Source of the DNA: JAUUSJ01 sp051880475
GTDB taxonomy: Bacteria; Bacillota; Clostridia; Lachnospirales; Lachnospiraceae
Direction of reading: 5' to 3'
Assembly (NCBI GenBank): GCA_051880475.1
Contig: JBJEOA010000065.1
Coordinates: 1-64,000, forward strand
Length of the DNA: 64,000 nucleotides
A program made the position numbers and the translations under genes. The notes beneath the pieces were generated by a model. That model made no database searches. It saw only the letters and a program-made list of their open reading frames with translations, and was not told the DNA's origin. Every line of letters starts with the position of its first letter. The stretch's first letter is position 1. Positions 44,701 through 52,947 of the stretch are shown here, piece after piece.

Positions 44701-47700
44701 CTTGGACTGACTCTGAAAGGCGGTATTGCTGTTGAATATGCTCAAAAACCAGGGGATTATTTTGTAAATGCCAAAATAGGACAATATGACCTTCTTCTTA
44801 GAGGGCAGGAGACGGGAATTATGGTAATAGTGGACAGTTCAGGTGCAAGATTTGTACAAAACGGGAAGACGCTCCAGCTTTTAGACCTTTATACCTTAAA
44901 GGTTGAATATAGAATGAATGGGAAACATAAAGACTGGGTAGATTTTAATGATACCGCAAAATTAAAATCTTTGTTTACCTTAGACTGCATTTATATTGAT
45001 AGTGAAATTTTCACTCTTTCTGATATAACACGTATAGAGGATGGCGTATATGAGTCTCCAGTTATGTTAGCTGGTTCTGAATTTTCCATTTATGTTAAAG
45101 AACCATCGCAGATTAATGAAGCTGCAAAAATTTGTAAACAACAAGTATCAGAGGGGGTGGATTTGCAGACACCAGAGACAAAATCCATTTATCTTCGACC
45201 TTCTTCTAGCAATATAGTAAAAAGTCCGGTTACGGTATATGCCGACTATTGCAGTATTGAATTTAGAAGTGAGCGAGCAGTAAAATCGCTTCCTCCAAAG
45301 GTAATTGTGCGAGCAGGAAGCAATTACCAATGTCCAAAGGATGAATTAGAGTCGAAAAACGGGGAAGGTATCTTTCTTGGGTGGAGCAGCTTAGATTATG
45401 GGGAAGCTGGTCGTATCTCGGTTTTGCCTGGAGGATATATTTATATTGAGGACAATAAAGAGTTGGTATTATATGCGCGATGGAAAGATTCCATCAGTGT
45501 TACCTATGAGACGAATTTCCACAAATATGGACATGAAGATGTAGAAGGATGCAATATAGAAGATGTTAAAAAACAAGAGGGAGATGCTTTTTATGGTGCA
45601 GAGCTTTTAGATAATGGAAATTATGCGCGGAAGCATTTAGTCTACTATAATCAGTCTTCTCGTATCCATACAATTTTACCTACAAAGCTTCAAAGAGCGG
45701 GATACTATTTTGTCGGCTGGGGAACTGCTCCTTATGCCTACGACGGAGGGACAACTTACTGGCCAGGAAGTGAGGTGGCTCTTGAAGATGACATAGTATT
45801 GTACGCACAATGGGCATATAATAAGAACTATACTATTGTATATTTAATGTCGGAAGAGGAATTTTCCGCTGGAGTTAGTAACACGACATTTCCAACTACA
45901 GATGATTCTGTGACATTAGCACTTAACCGTTATTCTAGAGCTGGTAAGGAATTTACGGGCTGGCATGGTTATAATGGCGGTTCTTCGAATCAGAATGAAA
46001 GTTTTAGAATGGAATTTGAAGCTGGAAAAACCTATGATGTAGAGGAATTAAAAAAATACAAAGAGCCTAATAGCAATTTAATTATTCTATATGGATCTTG
46101 GAAAGATTTGGAAGAAAAAGACAGTTATCAGGTAGAATTTAAACTAGAAAAGATGAAACTTTCCCAGTATAGTTTATATGCTTATGCGGGACAAAACTAC
46201 ACGGCAGTCCTAAAGTGTGAGGGAGGATATCGCCCTCCGGATAAAATCAGTGTACAGGTAAAAGGAGTGGAGCTAGACCCGAAAAAGGATTATAACTGGA
46301 ATTCGACGACTATGAAAGTCACTATCTACGCTAGGGCGATTCAAGGACCAGTTACTATTATTGCAGGAGCGATTCCAAAAAACCATAGTTTTTCCTATTT
46401 GAATGTAGAGGAAAATGGAGATACTCCGATTCTTTACAAGGAAGAAGTTCAATACAATACCTATAATGCGGTAAAAAGTATGGAGGATATCGGTGCAAGT
46501 ATTCCACCGGGATATTTATTCACAGGATGGAATACCAAAAAGGATGGCAGCGGAACGATGTATCAGCCTGGGGATTCGATTTTTATTAAGGGAGAAGTTA
46601 CTCTCTATGCCTGCTGGAAGAAGTCGGATGTTGTGGGAGCAGGAATTTATAATGGATATTTGTTCTATTACTGTGATAAAAATGGAAGTAGTAGAAATAA
46701 GCATTATTATCTTGCCCGTGGAGAAACTCAGACAATGGAAGATGGAGAGACCTTAGCTGTGATTAACCGAGGAGGTCAGGTTCACTTTACGTGTAGTGGT
46801 TCTGGAGAATCTAGAACGTATACATACTATTACTGTATTATGCTTCAGGAGGGAAAATCATTATCGGACTATAGTATTAAGTTTTCGAAAAATAATGGAC
46901 AATCCTATGAAGAAGTGGAGGAAGTTTTGCCACTTGATATTACTTCTTCAGATTCTATTAAGTCTGCTTTTAATGATGATAGAGATTCTGTTTTTGAGTA
47001 TGGAGATTCAGCTTACGATTATTACTATTTTAAAGATACAGTGAAAGCGAATCCAGAAATTACCAATATTAGCATTACGGAAAATGGGGAAAATGGAAAA
47101 TCAGCAATTTTTGATTTTTCCAATACTCTAAGACCGACAAATAGTACGTCTGAATATATTCAAGGTTCTAAGGATGATTTTGGGAATGTGAAGAAATATC
47201 CAAAGGTTGATGTGTATAACGGAAGTGTTCCAAGAATTGATAGAACTTACGCAAATTTCTTTAAAAATAAGGAATGTAGAGCGTCATTTCGTGTTCAGCT
47301 GGATGGAAATAACGAGGTGAATGGAAATGATCAAAGATATGAATTTAATTCTATCAATCTTGTAGATGAAAACGGAATTTCTATCACTACTAGAAATAAT
47401 TTGATTTTGAAGATAGAAGATAAAGAATATACATTTAACCCTGATGCGATGGCGGAGCTTCGTTCAGGAACGTATACCGTTATTTTTGACTATTCCAATT
47501 ATCAAAATGACCCTTCCTTTGAGCTGAATGTGTATGATGAGGATTTGATGGGATATCGCTATATTAAGATGGAAATTGAAAGTTTAATGGCTTATTGTCC
47601 GAATGGATCGGAAAATTACTATGCTCAGTTTGCCGATGTGGCGTTTTACGGAGATGACAAGAGAATTAGCCAGTATAAATTTGAAGATGCCTCTTGCGTA

Positions 47701-50700
47701 TATCTAGATAGCAATGGCGGTTGGTCATCTTCTAATAAGTATGAAGATATTTCTATGATTATTGATAATAATCCTCGAACAAAGATGTGTTCTCGCCAGA
47801 TAGGTAGTAGAATGGAGACGGAATCTTGGATAAATCTTGTCATTGATGTTGGGGATGGCTATCAGTTTAGCCCAAATATTTATGGATATACGGGCCTTAT
47901 TACGGCAGGGGATGGTGGAAATTATACATGGCGTATGCCAAATACATTTGGATTTTATGGTACGAATGATTCTTTAAATCAAACGAATATAAAGTGGAAG
48001 TATATTGACCGTCAGACTCTTTATGATGCGGAGAGTGAGAGTAAAATACCAAACGAAAATTATATAGAACCTATTGGAAATACTTGGTTAAATAAAGTTC
48101 CGTTTTATACGCTTGAAGATGGGTTTGGCGAAAGCAGTATGACAGCAGAAAAGACAAAAAAACTTCAAAACTGGCTGCGTCAATATTTACCATATAATGT
48201 GGTGGATACACCACCTCGAGGAGACGGAGAACCTCTTGGATATGATATGCAGCCAACCACACCGCATTGTATAATAAATTACTCACTAACTTATAATACG
48301 AATGCGCCGAGCGAAGCGATTATCAGCTGGTATAATCCACAAAATCCAAAAGATCCGACCTCCAAAAATCCAGATTTGGAAGGAAAGTACGGAGATCAAA
48401 TTATTGGTTACTGTATTCCTCAGTGGAAGGATTCTAATGGAAAGACAGTGAAATATTTCTTAGGATGGAGTAAGGATAAAAATGCAAAAACAGCAGATTA
48501 TACGTCAGGCAGTCATATTAATTTGATTGCAGATACGACGTTATATGCAGTATGGTCAGAAATTAGTCCGACATTTGCTATTACCTATCAGGCAAATGAC
48601 AGTGAATTGGCTCCTGCCACGAATATGCCTGTTAATACGAGGGGAAGCGGTACATATAAGATTTCTTCGTTGATTCCTGAGCGAGAGGGATATAAATTTT
48701 TAGGATGGATTTGGTTAGGAGATGTTGATAATGATAAGACAGTCCAAGATGACCCATTTCAAAAGGATAATTTGGGAATGTATCAGCCTTCTGATTCTAT
48801 CTTATTAAATCAAAATGTTACGCTCTATGCCCGCTGGGTAAAAAGTAAATGTATCACGGTAGTTGCACCGGGATGTACGATTCATTCTAAAGATTGGATA
48901 GTCGGAAGCGATGGATACAAGACCTATGTGCCAATTCGTTCGGACTGTAGTTTTACTTTTTCTATTCAGGAAGGAGCAGTATTTAAAAATATATCTGTGA
49001 AGAATAAAAACGGAGAAGATGTACCATTTAAATACGATAAAGAGAGTCATTTATGTGAAATTTCTAATATTACACAAGATTTGACAGTAACGATTGACGT
49101 AGAAACTAAAAAATTTGCGGTTCGAGTGTCTGGTGTGAATAGTATTACTTTGCAGGATACACAGACAGTAATTACAGGAACAGAAAATGAACTTTCTTTT
49201 GAAGTATCTTATGGAGAGACTGCCGCTTTTTATTTTGAAGCTCCTAATGAGGAAACTATGGCATCCGTTTTTGGAACAAAGGGATTAATTGTAACGAAGG
49301 AATATGATGATACTAATGAGACTGAGAAGTATCTTTGTAGAATTCCGAAAGTATATAAAGATATCGAATTATCCATCGTAGAAGGGATTTGCGTTGAATT
49401 GAAACCTTCGGTAGATGCTACTTATTCGATTGACGCCTATATTCCAAAGGGTGAAAATTCGATTTTACCAACGGCAGATATCGTTGGATTTATTGCACCT
49501 GAAGGTCAAAGGTTTGCTGGCTGGAAACTTTCACAAGAGGGCGATATCGCTTATCGGGGAGGAGAAGTTTTTGATGCCACTTCTCTTATAGATGGAACAA
49601 TTCTCTATCCTTATTGGGCTGAGGAGAATACCTATACGATTACGATTGACTATGGATACGATAATAATACAGAAATTAAAGTAGTAAAAGTAGGTAGTCT
49701 GGTAGTTCTTGGAGAACCGACAAGAGAAGGTTATCTTTTCGATAGATGGGAAGATAGTGATGGAAATGAAGTTCCTTCTTTTGAATTTACTCCAACCTCT
49801 GATATGACTGTGACAGCACAGTGGGATGAAGCTTGTAAAGTATGGTTTGATGGAAACGGTGGAACGCCATTTGTCGATGTTCTCAAAGTGGCAAAGGGAA
49901 AGCTCATCGGAAAACTGCCAGAAGCTATATATGACGAGAAAATTCTCTTATATTGGATTACCCCTGAGGGAGAGCGTGTTACAGAGGATATGGTCATTAC
50001 TTCTGATATAGTTCTTAGGGCTGAATGGTCTGATGCTGTAAAATATCATTTGAATCCAGACCAGCCGCAAGAATATGTATGTAGTGATACTGCATCCATT
50101 GAAGAGTATAAAGCTTTGTCCTATGCTTCAATCAGTGGTGGTTATGAAAGAGATGATGCCCTATTTATTGGATGGGCGGATTCTAGTAATTTTAAAGATT
50201 CTAATGTGCATTATTATAGCGAAACAGATACCGTTTTTGCCGGAACCACAGATTTATATGCGGTTTGGTTAAGAGGAACCTTGTATTTTGAACGTCAGTG
50301 TGATGCAAATCATATTTTTAAGAATGGACTTGAGCCAGGTGATTTATCATCATGGGGTGCAAGTAAACTGTATTATCGAATTTCTGTAGATTTGAGCAAA
50401 GAAAGGGAACAATTTGTTCGTCAAATCGGTTCACTAATAACAGATGGTGTAAATAATACATCAAGTATACAAGGTAATATATTATATGGAGATTGGTGGA
50501 ACTCTGTGATTATTCCAGATACAGTCACAGGTGGATACAGAAGCTGGGAGGTAAAAATTGATATATCGGGACATACAGTAGGAAAGAATGACCCTAAGTA
50601 TTATCCAAATTCGACAAATGCAAATGGAGGAAAAAGCGATATGACGTTTGTCGGTGGTACTCTATGGACAGTGGATTCTTCTCAATTAGGAGATGGTAAA

Positions 50701-50874
50701 CCATTTGCAAGTTATGGTATTCGTGATGATTCAATCGTTACAGTGAGTATTTCCTTTGGAAAAAAAGCGGATGGAACGTATCTGTATGAAAGAAAGATAC
50801 CTTTTGGAAAATGGATTAATGAATCTGGATCTCCAGCAAAGAACGAAAACATTGTAATCTTCCCTAATCAGTAG
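41755..50874 (+). CDS. giant type IV prepilin adhesin with GLUG and InlB-type repeats
   Basis: About 3039 residues in one unbroken frame. The N-terminus is a true prepilin: NKG|FSLAEMLIVVALLILTLSIAIPNVL. GLUG-like motifs (GGLVGSVIGG, GGLVGSANG, GGLVGFSK, AGGFAGSMD) occupy about residues 475-650. From about 815 to 2840 there are about twelve Listeria-Bacteroides/InlB B-type repeats with the pattern (F)xGW...LYAxW. Between repeats 6 and 7, residues about 1980-2100 (IIDNNPRTKM, WINLVIDVGDG, FGFYGTND) look discoidin-like, suggesting sugar binding. There is no LPXTG motif, so surface display would depend on the pilus machinery. GAGG at 41743 favours GTG 41755. A perfect hairpin follows. Confidence 0.88.
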   Translation: MKKNMKFFRGIEYNRKNKGFSLAEMLIVVALLILTLSIAIPNVLTYKRNLELMHADDMAREIFLAAQNELVYKKSAGQLADIHELIVTGCEPALAHSDGQPSLYYIKSGSDAMERILGGEKLEAISAGGYYYIEVEPSSGNVYSVFYTEKETEKTQWEVLNDDSNQLRTKEGRKKYYSKAIVGYYAAEVEGLVYAEAENIKLGNLKIINSEELYVEFDVYVSAKAMSNTEITLTLSDQEGNSKTETIHLLLPNSKGIDVEDGGTEDFGGNGELNLFQKYTVRRLIDSMEEGYRFKEIFRDFSELGRDLTALVSVKCIGTLQGEDVNEEISDSAMSNSSFGRVIIDSTGYNSVGIHYIRHLYNITDYGLKALYVQGATLDFEADNYSWKDGKYYSNAEDADIITKNKAVNPLNGEGSEFSKFHGVKLPDESEYRGNGSQGKEIKNFKSDRGIFSESKNCKFSGIYVVNHQIKMKKNITAAGGLVGSVIGGKITDCRVYQENGESFIEAPIDMDNTSYVGGLVGSANGTVNGSINDVKIEKSFAAIPKVSASTSKESFCGGLVGFSKDFSFSMCYGNTTQLSGEYAGGFAGSMDNCEVSNCYAVAEFYSEDTKNAAGFCAQMNGGTLKKSYALIGSVKTTSKPQNRMAFIQDDSGTNIENCYFNYHEKFEATQLRKGTVAAYNEIVSSLNSPSGESSQENGEGLWEYDYEDNGSIKSLDFSKPFHIEGDYKYMENAAYTCLRIKGIPHYGNWPNASFTIEYFPNLESIGSEEEVSYKEGVKEALKGFQKRKILTSGTLADSGLRDYVLEGNYPEKKVGENSVRYVFKCWKVRNKDKVYYPGEKIDISGENLVLDAQWSPGISIIYHTNANGNGVFFGRESYTDPYLRYEGEKVEILFTDSEGKQPTHNLGYQFLGWNLSSNKKQNPPRFTYVLEGNESDWEKTHMEVPSPNNTYTVPLYAYWENPPKESHLRIRVNEVDAQSQNLGLTLKGGIAVEYAQKPGDYFVNAKIGQYDLLLRGQETGIMVIVDSSGARFVQNGKTLQLLDLYTLKVEYRMNGKHKDWVDFNDTAKLKSLFTLDCIYIDSEIFTLSDITRIEDGVYESPVMLAGSEFSIYVKEPSQINEAAKICKQQVSEGVDLQTPETKSIYLRPSSSNIVKSPVTVYADYCSIEFRSERAVKSLPPKVIVRAGSNYQCPKDELESKNGEGIFLGWSSLDYGEAGRISVLPGGYIYIEDNKELVLYARWKDSISVTYETNFHKYGHEDVEGCNIEDVKKQEGDAFYGAELLDNGNYARKHLVYYNQSSRIHTILPTKLQRAGYYFVGWGTAPYAYDGGTTYWPGSEVALEDDIVLYAQWAYNKNYTIVYLMSEEEFSAGVSNTTFPTTDDSVTLALNRYSRAGKEFTGWHGYNGGSSNQNESFRMEFEAGKTYDVEELKKYKEPNSNLIILYGSWKDLEEKDSYQVEFKLEKMKLSQYSLYAYAGQNYTAVLKCEGGYRPPDKISVQVKGVELDPKKDYNWNSTTMKVTIYARAIQGPVTIIAGAIPKNHSFSYLNVEENGDTPILYKEEVQYNTYNAVKSMEDIGASIPPGYLFTGWNTKKDGSGTMYQPGDSIFIKGEVTLYACWKKSDVVGAGIYNGYLFYYCDKNGSSRNKHYYLARGETQTMEDGETLAVINRGGQVHFTCSGSGESRTYTYYYCIMLQEGKSLSDYSIKFSKNNGQSYEEVEEVLPLDITSSDSIKSAFNDDRDSVFEYGDSAYDYYYFKDTVKANPEITNISITENGENGKSAIFDFSNTLRPTNSTSEYIQGSKDDFGNVKKYPKVDVYNGSVPRIDRTYANFFKNKECRASFRVQLDGNNEVNGNDQRYEFNSINLVDENGISITTRNNLILKIEDKEYTFNPDAMAELRSGTYTVIFDYSNYQNDPSFELNVYDEDLMGYRYIKMEIESLMAYCPNGSENYYAQFADVAFYGDDKRISQYKFEDASCVYLDSNGGWSSSNKYEDISMIIDNNPRTKMCSRQIGSRMETESWINLVIDVGDGYQFSPNIYGYTGLITAGDGGNYTWRMPNTFGFYGTNDSLNQTNIKWKYIDRQTLYDAESESKIPNENYIEPIGNTWLNKVPFYTLEDGFGESSMTAEKTKKLQNWLRQYLPYNVVDTPPRGDGEPLGYDMQPTTPHCIINYSLTYNTNAPSEAIISWYNPQNPKDPTSKNPDLEGKYGDQIIGYCIPQWKDSNGKTVKYFLGWSKDKNAKTADYTSGSHINLIADTTLYAVWSEISPTFAITYQANDSELAPATNMPVNTRGSGTYKISSLIPEREGYKFLGWIWLGDVDNDKTVQDDPFQKDNLGMYQPSDSILLNQNVTLYARWVKSKCITVVAPGCTIHSKDWIVGSDGYKTYVPIRSDCSFTFSIQEGAVFKNISVKNKNGEDVPFKYDKESHLCEISNITQDLTVTIDVETKKFAVRVSGVNSITLQDTQTVITGTENELSFEVSYGETAAFYFEAPNEETMASVFGTKGLIVTKEYDDTNETEKYLCRIPKVYKDIELSIVEGICVELKPSVDATYSIDAYIPKGENSILPTADIVGFIAPEGQRFAGWKLSQEGDIAYRGGEVFDATSLIDGTILYPYWAEENTYTITIDYGYDNNTEIKVVKVGSLVVLGEPTREGYLFDRWEDSDGNEVPSFEFTPTSDMTVTAQWDEACKVWFDGNGGTPFVDVLKVAKGKLIGKLPEAIYDEKILLYWITPEGERVTEDMVITSDIVLRAEWSDAVKYHLNPDQPQEYVCSDTASIEEYKALSYASISGGYERDDALFIGWADSSNFKDSNVHYYSETDTVFAGTTDLYAVWLRGTLYFERQCDANHIFKNGLEPGDLSSWGASKLYYRISVDLSKEREQFVRQIGSLITDGVNNTSSIQGNILYGDWWNSVIIPDTVTGGYRSWEVKIDISGHTVGKNDPKYYPNSTNANGGKSDMTFVGGTLWTVDSSQLGDGKPFASYGIRDDSIVTVSISFGKKADGTYLYERKIPFGKWINESGSPAKNENIVIFPNQ

Positions 50875-50878
50875 GGAG

Positions 50879-50905
50879 CAGGACGGGGGACTGTCCCCCG
50901 TCCTG
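50879..50905. repeat. GGACAG-family perfect hairpin after the adhesin gene
   Basis: caggacggggga (50879-50890) and tcccccgtcctg (50894-50905) are perfect 12-base complements around a 3-base loop. It may end or stabilise the adhesin transcript, but no T-run follows. Confidence 0.85.
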
Positions 50906-50936
50906 TGTAAATAATTAGAAGGAGAAAAGAAAGAAG

Positions 50937-52781
50937 ATGAGAATGAAAAAAATGCTAAGTTTCTTGCTTATTTGGGCTATGAGTATATCTTTATTGGCTG
51001 GATGTGAAAGCAAGAAAGTAGAGAAATCAAAAGGAAAAGAAAAGGTAGTTGTTGCACTTTGGGGGAATCAGATGCTGGAGGGTTATACACAGTATCTTTG
51101 TGATAAATTTCCAGATGTAGATTTTAAATTTGAGTTGGCAACAAATTCAACGGACTATTACAGATTTCGACAAGACCATGAAGATTTGCCTGATATCTTG
51201 ACTGTGCGCCGTTTTTCTCTGAAAGACGCAGTGTTGTTGAAAGATTATCTGTATGATCTAGGAGATACGGAATTAGCTTCTACTTATTATAGAACTTATC
51301 TTGATAATTATACTTATAATGATGGAACGGTAAACTGGCTTCCTGCCTGTGCAGAAGTGGATAGCTTCATTATTAATGAGACTTTATTTGAAGAGTATAA
51401 TATACCTATTCCTACAGATTATGATAGTTTTATTGCCGCCTGCGAAGCATTTGAAAAAGTTGGCATTAAAGGATATGTGTCAGATTTTGACTCTGATTTT
51501 ACGTGCATGGAAGTGTTGCAGGGAATGTCTGTGTCAAATCTTTTATCTATGGAGGGCAGAGAGTGGCGTCAGCAGTATGAAAGTGGCAGTACGAACCAAC
51601 TTTCTGAGGAAGTATGGATGCCTGTATTTGAAAAATTTTACGATATGAAAGATAAAGTAGGTTTAGGCGAAGAAGCTGGATTGCTAAATAGGGTTCCCAA
51701 AGATATGTTTACAGAGGGGAAGGCTGCGATGTACCGTGGTACTGGTGCAGATGTTATTACATTCCCTGGTCGAGGAGAAGATAAAGTCTCGCTTCTTCCT
51801 TATTTTGGAAATACGGAAAGTGAGAACTGGTATTTGACCTACCCAGCCTTCCAGGTGGCAGCTAGCAATAACGGAATGGACGACCCAGAAAGGGAAAAAC
51901 TAATCTTAGACATTATGACAGCTATGCTCAATCAGGAAGGACAAGAAAAAATCTCTTATGGTAAAAATATGATTCCGTATAATAAGAATGTAACATTGGA
52001 GTTATTACCTGAGCTTGAGAACTTGAAACCTTATATTAAGGAAAATAAGATGTATATACGTCTTGCCTCTAATGATATGTTCCGTGTATCTCAGATTGTG
52101 GTTCAACAAATTTTGAAAGGTGAGCTTAAAACTCCAAGAGATGCTTTTAATGCATTTAATTCCGAATTGAAAGGAGAAAATTTGGATGATCAGATAGTAG
52201 CACATATTGATACTGCTTATTCCAATGAGTTTACAACGGAACATGGAAATCAGGCGGCTTCTGCTATCTGCAATACTATGAGAGAGGAAATAGATGTTGA
52301 TGTTTTATTTGGCCAGTCATGCTATATCGCATCAGATATTTATGAGGGAGATTATACAGAAAAAGATTTGGAATATTTGTCAAAGAATGATGGTGGGTGG
52401 CCGATAAGAACAGATTTGACGGGAGAGCAGCTTTATCAGTTGGTGGAGGAAACGCTTTCACTGAAATTAAATCGAGGTGCTGTCTGCAATGACAGTACGA
52501 TGTATGTGTCTAGTGGTTTTGAGATGGATGTCACGAAAACAGAGAATGGCTATACGTTAAATAAATTGACGCAAAATGGAAAAGACCTTGACCGTGCAGC
52601 AACGTATTCTGTCGTAATTTATAGTGACCGTGATTGGTATGTGCCAGCTGTACAAGAAATCATCGGGTTTGAGGTAATGCCGATGGAAACAGTTCCAAGG
52701 GCATTTGAATTAATTAAGAAGCGTCTCATGGAAGAGAAAAAACCGTTGGCACAACCTACGGATTATATTACAATAAATTGA
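50937..52781 (+). CDS. lipoprotein: solute-binding / 5'-nucleotidase-C-like fusion (paralogue 3)
   Basis: 614 residues. Lipobox LLAGC gives lipid anchoring. The solute-binding part reads VVVALWGNQMLEGYTQYL, FEEYNIPIPTDYDSF, AEVDSFIINETLF, and the C-terminal nucleotidase-like part reads AICNTMREEIDVDVL, LTGEQLYQLVEETL, VSSGFEMDV, NGKDLDRAATYSVVIYSD. It follows the same plan as the genes at 8260 and 10127, roughly 40 kb away, and again has no permease beside it. It lies between the pilin adhesin and a PAS-EAL protein. AAGGAG precedes ATG 50937. Its stop codon overlaps the terminator stem. Confidence 0.8.
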   Translation: MRMKKMLSFLLIWAMSISLLAGCESKKVEKSKGKEKVVVALWGNQMLEGYTQYLCDKFPDVDFKFELATNSTDYYRFRQDHEDLPDILTVRRFSLKDAVLLKDYLYDLGDTELASTYYRTYLDNYTYNDGTVNWLPACAEVDSFIINETLFEEYNIPIPTDYDSFIAACEAFEKVGIKGYVSDFDSDFTCMEVLQGMSVSNLLSMEGREWRQQYESGSTNQLSEEVWMPVFEKFYDMKDKVGLGEEAGLLNRVPKDMFTEGKAAMYRGTGADVITFPGRGEDKVSLLPYFGNTESENWYLTYPAFQVAASNNGMDDPEREKLILDIMTAMLNQEGQEKISYGKNMIPYNKNVTLELLPELENLKPYIKENKMYIRLASNDMFRVSQIVVQQILKGELKTPRDAFNAFNSELKGENLDDQIVAHIDTAYSNEFTTEHGNQAASAICNTMREEIDVDVLFGQSCYIASDIYEGDYTEKDLEYLSKNDGGWPIRTDLTGEQLYQLVEETLSLKLNRGAVCNDSTMYVSSGFEMDVTKTENGYTLNKLTQNGKDLDRAATYSVVIYSDRDWYVPAVQEIIGFEVMPMETVPRAFELIKKRLMEEKKPLAQPTDYITIN

Positions 52782-52839
52782 CAAGAGACCAGAAGGGACG
52801 GGGGGACAGCCCCCTGTCCTGCTGTCTCTTGTCTTTTTT
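52780..52839 (+). terminator. intrinsic terminator with a GGACAG repeat inside its loop
   Basis: GACAAGAGAC (52780-52789) and GTCTCTTGTC (52824-52833) form a perfect 10-base stem followed by TTTTTT. The loop holds agggacgggggg...ccccctgtcct (about 52794-52820), a copy of the dispersed repeat that itself forms an inner stem. Confidence 0.9.
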
Positions 52840-52846
52840 ATTTTTA

Positions 52847-52875
52847 TTGATAAAAATATTTTCTCATGATATAAT
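52847..52875 (+). promoter_or_regulatory. promoter of the PAS-EAL gene
   Basis: TTGATA (52847-52852), a 17-base spacer and TATAAT (52870-52875). A further repeat copy, caggacagggaccagtcccc at 52888 and onward, lies in the 5' untranslated region. Confidence 0.8.
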
Positions 52876-52887
52876 ATACAAAAAATG

Positions 52888-52912
52888 CAGGACAGGGACC
52901 AGTCCCCCGTCC
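52888..52912. repeat. GGACAG-family repeat in the 5' UTR of the PAS-EAL gene
   Basis: An imperfect palindrome ggacaggga-ccag-tcccccgtcc, immediately after the predicted transcription start and about 35 bases before the start codon. Confidence 0.7.
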
Positions 52913-52947
52913 ATACACACAGTACCTTTAGGTCGGAGGTAATTGAT

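Noticed and set aside
52885..52947. Upstream ATG for the PAS-EAL protein
   Set aside because: It would translate the repeat. GGAGG and the cysteine numbering shared with the other PAS protein support ATG 52948.
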